Assembly: GCA_949126835.1 (NCBI GenBank)
Contig: OX421496.1
Coordinates: forward strand, 15,828,844 to 15,892,843
DNA: 64,000 nt
DNA from: Anisus vortex
Taxonomy: Eukaryota; Mollusca; Gastropoda; Planorbidae
Direction: 5' to 3'
Position numbers and translations under genes: made by a program. Shown here in pieces: positions 25,150-35,513 of the stretch; the first letter of the stretch is position 1; every line of letters starts with the position of its first letter. The notes under the pieces are model-generated. The model was not told the origin of the DNA. It ran no database searches and saw nothing but the letters and a program-made list of their open reading frames with translations.

Positions 25150-25425
25150 TAAAGTATTCCCATCAGAACAAATTGATCCTTAGGGCCGGTGGAGCAGCGT
25201 TCACCAGTTTCTGTGACCACGGCATACTATGGGGATTGTGTGGCCAGCACAATGCCCATCCGCCTTTAATGTACCCCAGCTAAAGTGAGGTGCCCATCAC
25301 AGCTGGGTAGACTGAAAAACACTCTCCAGACCCAGGAACACATTCTAAAATTCTAGCCTTCACCAGGATTCGAACCCATGTCCTTTGGGTACGCTAGCCG
25401 AACGAGCTGCCGTTCACCGTGACCC
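25150..25425 (-). mobile_element. tRNA-derived SINE, family A (most complete copy)
   Basis: Minus strand from 25425: GGGTCACGGTGAACGGCAGC tRNA-like head, a B-box GGGTTCGAATCC near 25367-25378, then TGGTGAAGGCTAG and the family body with GTGCTGGCCACACAATCCCC and a 3' end near 25150. It is non-coding. Confidence 0.8.
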
Positions 25426-25439
25426 ACCCACCCCTCCCT

Positions 25440-25708
25440 CCAGCTCCAACCAAAGCTCCAACCAAAGCTCCAACCAAAGCTCCAACCAAAGCTCCAACCA
25501 AAGCTCCAACCAAAGCTCCAACCAAAGCTCCAACCAAAGCTCCAACCAAAGCTCCAACCAAAGCTCCAACCAAAGCTCCAACCAAAGCTCCAACCAAAGC
25601 TCCAACCAAAGCTCCAACCAAAGCTCCAACCAAAGCTCCAACCAAAGCTCCAACCAAAGCTCCAACCAAAGCTCCAACCAAAGCTCCAACCAAAGCTCCA
25701 ACCAAAGC
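25440..25708. repeat. 12-bp array (aaagctccaacc), about 22 perfect copies
   Basis: Starts 15 bp outside the tRNA-like head of the SINE at 25150-25425. A multiple of 3, it opens (KAPT)n, (SSNQ)n and (LVGA)n frames on both strands; these are artefacts. Confidence 0.98.
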
Positions 25709-26169
25709 CAGAGTAAATTCTTTAAAAATGCAGTTTACAACTACTTCTAAATCTAAACACAAATCAGAAAATGTAAATGTTATGCTTAGTATTGGTTCTG
25801 TTCCTTGTAAAGTCACTATAAAATTAGATGAAACATAACGAGACACTGTCTTTATTAAAAGACCTGACTAGAGCGAGGTGTGAGTGGTAGCAGTAGTGCA
25901 AGGTGTGTGAGATAGTGCGTGGTAGTGCATAGAAGGCTTATTCTAAACTGGTGCAAGATATCTATAAAATTGTTTTTTTAAAGGAATATTTTATCTCAGA
26001 ATTTTAATCGTGAAACGTAAATTTAGAATCTTTTAATATTTCTATTTATACAAAAATAAGAAGAAAAATAAGAAAAAAATATTTTTATAAAAATAGGGTG
26101 GCAAGTGCTCTTTATGCATCTCCCCCAGGCGTGGCTACGCCTATGAAATTATGTACTGGCCCATCAACT
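25709..26169. other. No recognised feature
   Basis: AT-rich sequence. A GCGTGGCTACGCCTATG string near 26129-26145 resembles ends found at 27209 and 57497 (ggctacgcctatg), perhaps a worn TE terminus. Confidence 0.4.
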
Positions 26170-26510
26170 ATAAAAATCATAATTTTAAATTGAACCGTTT
26201 GGAGAAGAGAGATGCAAGGTTTATTACTAGTGAATATTCAACAACTGACAAGAGTAACACCAATAGTTAAATCACTAAACCTAGAAACATTAGAGGACAG
26301 AAGGGCAAAGATTAAAGTAGTTACAATACATAAAGCGTTAAACTTATAAATATAACACATTGATCTATTTCAATGCTTATAATGAAATAAAAACACAAAC
26401 ACTCTTCTTACTACACACGCAAGAACTGAAGAATTCTCTTTCTTCCCGAGAAACACTAAACATCATTTAAAACACGACCTCAAAACACAAGACTGGACTC
26501 AAATCAGGAT
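26170..26510 (+). pseudogene. LINE 3' end, CR1/Jockey-like (copy 2)
   Basis: Decayed: LEKRDARFITSEYS-like start, LNLETLEDRRAK-like middle and NSLSSR-type remains of the SFFP block, then CATTTAAAAC. Several frameshifts and deletions. Confidence 0.65.
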
Positions 26511-26566
26511 TACCGGTAAGCACATAATAGAAATAAAGAGTGTATCCAGGTCCGAGTAGTCAAAAC

Positions 26567-26650
26567 AAAATGGCTTCGGTATTACTTCCGGAAACAGAGA
26601 AAAAATAACGCGATTGCGCATTCTGTTCTGTATTTATTCTGTGGGGTTAA
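26567..26650 (+). repeat. Promoter-like dispersed repeat (YY1/ETS motifs), copy 1
   Basis: Reads AAAATGGCTTCGGTATTACT then TCCGG, and ATTGCGCATTCTGTTCTGTA then TTTATTCTGTGG. Related sequence appears at 60305-60395 (inverted) and 60775-60840. AAAATGGC resembles a YY1 site and ACTTCCGG an ETS site. Confidence 0.6.
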
Positions 26651-27822
26651 GGCGTAGGGCGCAATACTCTTCCTGTTTAGAATGAGTGTCTGTTAAGTAA
26701 TGAGATAAGATTGTCGTTAAATCTCTAAAACAAAAACCCTAACACGTATATACTGTAGATATCTGTACATTACTATAAAGTGTGGTTTGTTAACAGTTCG
26801 TAAGGGAGGGTTTTAAAAGTCAGAATACACGTTAAAAAAAAATACTGTAAATATGGTGTCCTTACTTCACGGATTTTCAGCTATCGCGGTCGGTCTCGGA
26901 ACCTATCCACCGCGATAAATGAGAGTTCAAAGTAATTAAGTTCACTAGACATCTGTTTCTTTTTAAAAATCATTAAAATTAGTAACTTTCAAACCTGTTT
27001 GGAAAGAAAAAAGAAAAGGTCTGTAGGAGGTTGAGAGGGGCCCGTGCTCCCAAATCTTGTCTCCTTGTGGCAGAAAAAAAGTATTGGTTGCACAACTTGA
27101 AAGAGAGGACCTAACTTACCTCTTGATACGCTTCTGCAGACGAATTCTGACCGGGACGAATGGAGAAATCTGGTTACGCGCCCCGTCATATGATGATGAT
27201 GATGATGAGGCTACGCCTATGAAGCTTAATCCACCTCTGATATTTACCCCCCCCCCCCTCTTTCATTAAGCTAGCGCTAATGCACTTTAGTTTTTTCTTA
27301 TCAAAACTGAGAAAGAAAACAGTTTGAAATAAAATTCAGTAAGTTTATAGATTTTATCTTCAAGGCGATACGTTGGTCTATAAATATTCTTTAAAACAAC
27401 GACAACACAGAATATATTTTATCAAGACCATGAATCAAAGACAAGGACCGGCTCTTTTTAAAGAACAACAAAAAGAACTCGTATTAATATCTCTGTTAGT
27501 TGGATTGTGTTTTATATCAAAATCATGGCGGCATAGGGGCCCTCACACAGCCACTCAATGACCACCCAGCATCGAGGGGGCTAGGCTTATAACACTTAAA
27601 CTGTTTCTCTATGAAGTATTTCTCCACCCCCCACACCCCACACACACCCAACCCGTTTTCTCGACTTGATTTGTTTCCTTTTTCTCTCCCCCTTAACGCC
27701 CCCTCTTTCCCCTTGCTTCTCTGGACCCGCTCCCAACCACTTTTATTTACAGTCAAGGGAAGCGACTCTTTTTTTCTTTCTTTTCCTCTCTCCCTTTCTC
27801 GTCTCCACTTCCTAAGGAGTGT

Positions 27823-27866
<44 letters not shown>

Positions 27867-28734
27867 GTGTGTGTGTGTGAGTGTGTGTGGAGAGAGAAAC
27901 AGTTAATTTCCAGTAATCTGTACAAATGCAGGACTTATAAATCTCTAACTGAGCTTCTAAGTAAACACTTTGATACGTAGTGTTACATCAAAGTCGGAGG
28001 CGAGAGAGACAACCAAAGAGAAAGATACGAAGATATATATATATATTATATATACATAGTATATCGAGAGAGAGTGAGAGAGAAATGGAAGCTGTGGGAT
28101 GGAGGGAAAGGAGCGCCAGGGGCTGAGAGGTAGAGGAGGGTGTAAAAGGGTGGTCTTGTAGTCAGTGAGTAACTTCACTTCTGAATGAGTCTTTGCAGGA
28201 GTTGATAATTTCCACGTGTATTCCAGCATTCAATAAATGGGAGATTTTACTTGTGCAAAAGAAAGTTGCAAACAAGCCAGGCGTGTTGTTTTTTTGTTGT
28301 TGTTTTTTCTAAATATTATTATTAGCCTACGTCTTTCCGTTAACTTATAAAGAAAAAAAAAAGGAACAAATTCAATAATTTAGCATAAATAAAAAAAAGT
28401 TAAAACATTTTAAAAGGTTGACAGGCAGAATCGTAGTCTTGGAATGCTGAAGCGATGTTGTTTTTTTGTTGTTTTTTTTTGGGGGGGGGGGGTAATGTTG
28501 GTTGGGACGCAAATATCTCAAGGTTTAGGGTCGGGGTGGATATCAGAATCTGCAAAGGCAAATTTTGAATGCGTGAATGATTGCATAATTTAAAAAAAAA
28601 CCTTATCAAAACTTGCAAATGAATTTGCAAAACTAGACTTAATACTCGGATTAGAGTAAAAAAAATTGTATATCTTTCAGACCGTGTTGGTTCATGGGAC
28701 AAATGAAGTAACATTCCTTGGCTAAAACATACAA
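26651..28734. other. No gene; microsatellites and poly-T/C tracts
   Basis: Includes a (GT)n run at about 27823-27890, a (GATGAT)n-type run near 27191 and a poly-G at 28482-28491. The short frames over 26989-27880 and 27957-28762 look like chance. Confidence 0.45.
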
Positions 28735-28880
28735 AGAGTCTGTGTTGCCAGCACAATGCCAAACCGTCGTAATCCCTTTATTAACTAATGTCAGTTATCG
28801 TCATTGCTTGTTAGATGCAGGAACCCCCTCTCCAAGGCATTAATTTGGATTAGAACCCGGGACCTTTATAGAAGGAGTAC
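28735..28880 (-). mobile_element. tRNA-derived SINE, family A (degenerate)
   Basis: Shares the minus-strand GGCATTGTGCTGGCAACAC body and a degraded B-box (gattagaacccggg on the plus strand). Confidence 0.55.
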
Positions 28881-29415
28881 CTATACATTAGTAAATGATT
28901 ATTACCATTATGAAAAGTAAGCAAACAATGCCATGTCTGTAGTCATGTAACTAAAATAACAAATAAATAAGTACAATAAATTGTTATGCATTTCCTGTAA
29001 TAGAAAAAAAGTCTTCAAACATAAATTCATAATGCGCATTCTTGTGTCTGTAATAATCAGGCGAAAAAAAAAGACCATCCGCTAAAATTAATGACTTTTT
29101 CAAACAACAAGAACAACAAATAGATTATATATCAATTTACACTAATCTAAAAGTAAATAACGTCGTCAATTCAATTTTGTTTAGTTGTTGTTCTTCTTCT
29201 TCATTCGACTGTGGAGACCCTGTTTTACCCGAGCTAAATTCTTTAATTCACTTAGCTGTATATTTAAATATCATTACAATATTTCTACAGGTTGAGTTCG
29301 CTAAAACATAAAATAAACTATGTCTATAATGGGGTCACGGTAATCTAGCAATCGGGTTGGTATTCTATGGGTTTCGAATTCAAAACTCAGGTTAAACAAA
29401 AAGTCTGATTGTTTA
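28881..29415. other. AT-rich intron sequence with a tRNA-like SINE head scrap
   Basis: Around 29332-29390 the plus strand reads GGGGTCACGGTAATCTAGCA and GGGTTTCGAATTC, a worn tRNA-like head. Otherwise no feature. Confidence 0.4.
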
Positions 29416-29635
29416 CTTATCCCTTATGCGAGAACAAATGCATATAAGTACTCTTTCTTCCCGAGTGACATTCGGGCATGGTATGGGTTGCCTGAACTAA
29501 CCAGGAAAACCAGTAACTTAACATCATTTAAAATATTAATTAAAATGCAAGACTAGACTCGGACCACGGATGAGCGTAGGACACAATAATCTTCTTCATA
29601 GAAGGAGCGTCCGTAATGTATTAGATAAGATAAGA
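29416..29635 (+). pseudogene. LINE 3' end, CR1/Jockey-like (copy 3)
   Basis: Begins LIPYARTNAYKYSFFPSDI, then RAW.GLPE, and ends in the family's gataagataag tail. Truncated at the 5' side to the last ~70 codons. Confidence 0.75.
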
Positions 29636-29717
29636 TGTCTATAATAGACAGATAGATAGACAATTGTGACATTTGTAGTCAAATCCTCGAAAGCTAGAAA
29701 TTACATTTAGAAACATT

Positions 29718-29718
29718 G

Positions 29719-29767
<49 letters not shown>

Positions 29768-30005
29768 TCACCAATCTTTCTATCGACCTTTCTATCTATC
29801 AGTCTATCTATATACTTATCTATCTGTATTTATATCCATCAGAGTAGCTATCTATATTCTTTTTCAGCCTATCTATCCAAAGGCCTATAGATATATCTAT
29901 CAGTATATCTATCTAAATATGTATATGTCTGTCTGTCTGACTCTCTATCAATCTCAATATATATATATTTACCAACCTATCTATATATCGATCTATCTAC
30001 CTATC
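29718..30005. repeat. (CTAT)n microsatellite, perfect then degenerate
   Basis: About 12 perfect ctat units (29718-29765) followed by some 240 bp of degenerate CTAT/CTGT variants. Confidence 0.9.
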
Positions 30006-30168
30006 TTTCCGTGTAAATTTCTGCCTGTCTGATTTGCTTCAATGACAATAAATCATCTCCCTGTTCTATTTACCCAATTTTAGAAGATGGATGAAATCTC
30101 AACATGGCCACGCCTAAGACACCCCAACTTACTCACGACAAACATTACAACAAAAAAAAAAAAAAAAA

Positions 30169-30201
<33 letters not shown>

Positions 30202-31069
30202 CCTGATAAATGTAATAACATGTATTTATCTTCACTAACCTACATAGCAATCACACTCGCGATATTTGCAGCATCAATTATACACCAAATGGCAGAACAT
30301 ATTTCTTCACGTCAAAAGACATTGCTATTAATTTAGTAGATGATCTTACAATTAAGGCGCCTAATAACGGGCGAAAGAGATTTGGCTTTAACCAGCACAA
30401 GATCCATCTTGTTTGTTTGTTTATTTTAATAAGGATTTCTGCAGAACGTCTTCGTGTTCTCCTTAACGTTTCGCCCACCGTCCCTTACCTTTTCCTTTAG
30501 ACAAGGCTACCCAGATGTCCACTTAGTGAAACACACTAGTGGCAGAGTCTTACTCCACCCATCTACCTACACAACCGCCACCCCTTCCAGCCTGGACTTG
30601 TGTCTAGCACTACTCGTCCTGATTACTTTTGATAGGCCTGGAATTCCCCTCTTGCCTGGCAGGTCGCTGTATGATTAACACAGCTGATTAAAGCCATTAA
30701 TAGAACACCTTCTCATCCACCCCACCCCCCTTCTTGTTTTGTTACCTTTTTCTCCAATGTAGTGGATCACTGGACACTTTGTACATGTATGTTGTTGTAT
30801 GTTGTATGTATGCTGTATTTTTACATGTTACACATTTAATCGTTGTTGTCGTGTTTGATTTTCAGAAAGGGAATGTTTAAAAGAATTTTATTACGACAAC
30901 AGCTTTGCAAAAATTTATACAGAGCCACGCATGACAACTTTCACGGACACATTGCAACTTTCTTTACATGTTATTGGAGCAAACGTTTCAAATAAATGAA
31001 CCATGTTTTGAGAAAAGCCTTCATCGACACAAGTTTGTATATAGAAAGAATTGTCACAGGTACGGAGCC
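30006..31069. other. No recognised gene; poly-A tract
   Basis: An A-rich tract at 30151-30199 could be a retroposon tail. The plus frame at 30454-30678 and minus frame at 30278-30478 overlap and match no family I know. Confidence 0.4.
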
Positions 31070-32415
31070 ACGCGATGTAGTGACCGATTATAGACGCAGG
31101 GCCACACATTTGCAACAACCTAGGACCTAGACAGACGCAGGGCTACACATTGCAACAACCATAACGGAAAAATAGCCACACATTGCAACAACCTAGGACT
31201 TAGACAGACACACAGAGCCTCGCATTGCAACAACCTAGAAAGATGCAGGGCTACACATTGCAACAACCTAGGACTTAGACAGACACAGAGCCTCGCATTG
31301 CAACAACCTAGAAAGACGCAGGGCTACACATTGCAACAACCTAGGACTTAGACCATAGGTTCTCAACCTTTTTTCAGCTCACCGCCCCCTTTTACAATTT
31401 GTTTCCGCTCACCGCCCCCCCCCCAACTTTTTTTAGCACCCAACTTCCCCACCCCTCTGGAAGTTGAAGGGTCAAATATAGTTTCTGAAATTTACAGACA
31501 ATAACCAAGAGTTTTAGGGAAAGGGTGGGGGTCTATATGCTTGCGTGAAGTAAAATTTAAGAATGGTGTTAACAGACTTTTATTAACTAAATGTTGTCAC
31601 GTAATTGACAGCCAATATATTTGGAACAGACTAATTTTTTGTTTAACTACAACATCAACCTACTATACGCCATACCATCGCCACTGGGGGAATTAATTTT
31701 ACACTAAAAAGTATTTTTAATTAAAGGGAGATAATTAGCCCGTTTTATTTGAACTTATATTTTTAATATGTTTATTTTTTTTTATATAAAAATATTAATA
31801 ACTTACAATTTATAACTTTGAAAAGATAAAACTGTACAATGTATTTAAAAATTATATAAATATTATATGACTAAAGAATTTATAAGGATATTTTTTAACA
31901 TTACTATAACTACCCAGTCTGTATGATTACTATGTATTTATTCAACTAATTTTAGATGAATAAATTTTCTGTAAAACCTAAAACTTTTAAATCGCATATC
32001 TCTAAAACTGTCGGTTGACAGTCCGGTGAACTAACCACAGGACCAGCCGGCCGCACTGACTATACTTATCCAATACTGACCCCTACTTCTTCGAAAACTC
32101 ATAGTAATTCTTATTTCTTATTAGCATAATAATATGTAAGCCTAGTGTTGGGGATATCAGATATTTAGCAGCACATGCGTTTACATCACATTTCATCCAA
32201 AAAAGAATCGATTCAAATAGATGAAGTGTTCAAATTATATCAGGTTTTTGTACCGCCCACATGCCCTTCACCGCCCCCAATCAGCGGCCCCCTTAAGCTT
32301 CTCACCGCCCCCCCCCCGGGGGGGGGGGCGATAACGCCCCCGTTGAGAACCTAAGACTTAGACACAGAGCCACGCATTGCAACAACCTAGAAAGACGCAG
32401 GGCCACACATTATGA
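31070..32415. repeat. Tandem repeat (cacattgcaacaacctag) split by a hAT insertion
   Basis: About six degenerate copies of a 40-70-bp composite unit built on gcagggctacacattgcaac and aacctaggacttagac. The array is interrupted at 31354-32355 by the hAT element; the last copies resume at 32364-32412. Confidence 0.85.
31354..32355. mobile_element. 1,002-bp non-autonomous hAT element with perfect 8-bp TSD
   Basis: Target duplication acttagac is identical at 31346-31353 and 32356-32363. Termini are CATAGGTTCTCAAC and, inverted, CTTAGGTTCTCAAC (13 of 14). Subterminal sequence is rich in CACCGCCCCC. It carries a scrap of a tRNA-derived SINE (32005-32060, minus) and an AT-rich block like that at 11960-12165. 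No transposase frame. Confidence 0.95.
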
Positions 32416-33090
32416 GAACATTCTCTGACACACTGCCACAAATTTCAACAGCCTTTCAACGGGATGCATTCCATAACCTACATAATCCTTTCAATTCCAA
32501 AAAAAACTAAGTGTCAACAGATGGTTCAATGTCAGCAGCATATTACCCTATTGACCTTGGATAGTTTTAAGAAAAAAAAACAACACCACTCAATATGTAT
32601 ATGTCCTAAAGTATGCGTAGGTCCTACAAACGCGAATTCAATCATTTTTCATTTTGTTGTATCCAGAGCCAAACAGATGCTGTAAATGTACTAATAAGTC
32701 GAATTAACACCAGACAAACTAATATATAAGACTAGCCCTTATACACACATGGTGGTCTGCCTGTAGAGGAGAATAGAGTGTCAGAGCTAAGCTTTTTTTT
32801 TTTAACAAGAAAATTCCAGCACAGACGGCATGTGCTGGAAATGTCTAAACTGTAACCAACACATTTTCTAGTAAAACTTACTTCTGAGGAAGGCTATCAA
32901 TGCTTCAACGGATGCAATGACGAAACAGAGCAACTTTACTGTGTGAAAGTAGTCGACATGAGTTAGTTACAAAGTTGTAAGTTTTAAGCCCTATGTAAAA
33001 ACCGCTAAAAAGCCATCAAAATCGGTAAAATGATCCCGAAGGAAGTGGGTATAAAATGCAATGTCTACATATCCCCCCTATCAAGCTATC
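32416..33090. other. No recognised feature
   Basis: AT-rich; the frame at 32464-32685 has no family resemblance. Confidence 0.4.
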
Positions 33091-33715
33091 AATCTAGCAA
33101 TCTAACAACCTATCATTCTATCAATCTATCTATTTATCTATCAATCAATCTATCAATCAATAAATCTATCTATCAATCTATCAATCTATCAATCTATCAA
33201 CATATCCATCAATCTATTTATCAATCTATCAATCTATCAATCTATCAATCTATCAATCTATCAATCTATCAATGTATTAATCTATCAATCTATCAATATA
33301 ACAATATATCAATCTATCTATCTTTCTATCTATCTTTCTATCTATCAATCTATCAATCTATCAATCTAAAAATCTATCAATCAATATATCAATCTATCTA
33401 TCTTTCTATCTATTAATCTATTAATCTATCAATCTATCAATCTATCAATCAATCAATCTATTAATCTATCAATATATCAATCTATCAATCTATCAATCTA
33501 TCAATCTATCAATCTATCAATCTATCAATCTATCAATCTTTCTATATCTATATCTATCTATCTATTATTCTATCTTCTATCTATCTATATTCTATCTATA
33601 TTTTTATCTGTCTCTGTATATATCTTTCTATCTATATATATATCTAACTATATATATATATATATCTATTCCATCCATATCTCTGTATCTATATTTCTAT
33701 CTATCTATCTGTATA
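33091..33715. repeat. (TCAATCTA)n / (CTAT)n microsatellite
   Basis: About 620 bp of 8-bp tcaatcta and 4-bp ctat units with TA-rich interruptions. The YQSINLSIYQ-type frame over it is an artefact. Confidence 0.95.
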
Positions 33716-34921
33716 AATTGACAGAAATGAACCAAAACAACAGAGAAAAACTTAACCCCCCCTCTCCCCCCAAACACATGCTAAAATGGAAAACAAATTT
33801 ACCTTAATTATTTGATTGGTTAAAACATCTTTCCTGATCTATTTCTTTTTACTATTCTAACCCCCTCCCTGCTCCCCGCCCCCCCCCCCCCTCTGCCCCG
33901 CCAATTTCCTTTTCCCCAATATCCCTCACATAAGTGAAAAGGTATGTACTAAAGTTGTGTGTGGGTTTTTCTCTAGTTCTTTCCTTCTCCTACCTGTCTG
34001 TAGGTATAAGCAGGGGGCCTCCGTGTAATAGCAGTCCACTCACAGCGGTAGTCTGAAAGACTCGGGAGATGGGGGAGAATTTACGACCTCGCTCATGTCT
34101 GGCATACACAGAACGCTAGCAGAAGTGTATTTTCTGGCATTTGGTTTCCCGCGCCTACATTTGCAGGCGAAGATAGTCACGTGCGTATAAATGGTTGGTT
34201 CGGGGTGTGGGGTAGGGGTGGGGCGGGAGGTGGGTCTGTTTTTTTTTTTTCAATTTACTTTTGACCCATTCTATTTAATTATCTCTCCACGCAAATGTTA
34301 TTGCAAACATTGTTGTCATGTCAAAACTTTGTTGAAACGTTTCGTTAATACAATGAATCACTTATAATCTGAGCCACTGATGTTTAGGACTTTGGAGAAT
34401 TTATCGCAAGATTAGTTGTCACGCCCGTCAAATTGACGGTTACAAGAAAGACAATTTTTTCTTAATCTCAATATTAGTATTTAAAACATCTCCAAGTCTA
34501 ATTGGTTTCAATTTCTATTTATTGAAATTGGTTTACTATATTGTTCTATTGTAGGCCATAATAATTTTATTCGATTTCACCGTAATTAAACAGGATATTT
34601 TAAAAAAGCTATCAATAGTAAAAAAAAAAATGCTATTTGACTTGAAGCAAAAATTCGTTTTTCTTACAGGTTTGGGATAAAAATATAAATGAATAGGCCC
34701 CAATGGGTTAATTTGGTACGACGGTGATAGTCTTAGAACTAGTCATAAAGTTATTGACTAATTTAGCTGTAGGCTAAGTGTCAGATGCAACCAATCAGAA
34801 CAAGTCCAGGGTTTGATGATTATGGTGTAAGCTGCATGATTAATCCCTTGCCTATATGCAAAATAAATAAAGTAACACAATTTTAACCAGGGATCTTCTG
34901 AAGAAGAGTTCCTCCACTTTA
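33716..34921. other. No recognised gene
   Basis: C-rich runs near 33755 and 33880. A less AT-rich unique patch at 34000-34200 includes CACGTG (E-box-like) near 34179. No coding signal. Confidence 0.4.
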
Positions 34922-35105
34922 TTTGGCCACGGGATTTAAGAGGATTATATGGACAGCACAATATCCAGTCGTCTTTAGTTTTCATTATTGATAGCAGGTG
35001 CCACCATGAGAAATGAGCGGACACACAAACCCTTCAGAACTGGGAACGAATTTCAACATTTTTAACGTTGAGATGTACTAAATAGCAAACCGTCGCTGTG
35101 ACCTC
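34922..35105 (-). mobile_element. tRNA-derived SINE, family A (degenerate)
   Basis: Same order of blocks as the 25150-25425 copy (GGATATTGTGCTGTCCATAT, later CAGTTCTGAAGG, and a worn B-box) with many substitutions. Confidence 0.5.
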
Positions 35106-35275
35106 CAGACCACACTACAGAAGCTAATATAGTATAGAAATTTTTGAATTTCGGTTTGAAGTTTATAAAAGGACCAAAGTAATATATTATTGTTTCCTGT
35201 CCATAGTTATTGATACCACTGGATCGGGCGCTTGTTTGCGTTTAATTGTGTAGAATTACACGTTTATAACTATGG

Positions 35276-35505
35276 CAGGGGTCAGCAACCTTGGAAACGC
35301 GTGCCTGACTTGGCACTCTGAGCGATTTTTATTAGCACGCCTGAGACCCCCTCTCCGACCAAAAAACAAAATTTAAATAATAAAGGCAATTCAAGTCTCT
35401 TCTACAAAAAATTATGTGAGCGAAATGAATTTTATCCTTTTGGCACGCTGAATGAATTAGAAATCTTACTTCAGCAAACTATTATCAAAATGTTGCCAAC
35501 CTCTG
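35276..35505. mobile_element. 230-bp hAT MITE with perfect 8-bp TSD
   Basis: CAGGGGTCAGCAACC start and GTTGCCAACCTCTG end. Target duplication aactatgg is identical at 35268-35275 and 35506-35513. Same family as 14635-14856. Confidence 0.95.
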
Positions 35506-35513
35506 AACTATGG

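Noticed and set aside
25365..25425. Functional tRNA gene suggested by the B-box GGTTCGAATCC
   Set aside because: It is the head of a multi-copy SINE with a non-tRNA body; the cloverleaf is not maintained.
25394..25846. KAPT/SSNQ/LVGA repeat proteins on both strands
   Set aside because: All come from one perfect 12-bp array; flanking residues look random.
30454..30678. 74-residue plus-strand frame
   Set aside because: Proline/leucine-rich with no family similarity; an overlapping minus-strand frame of equal length suggests chance.
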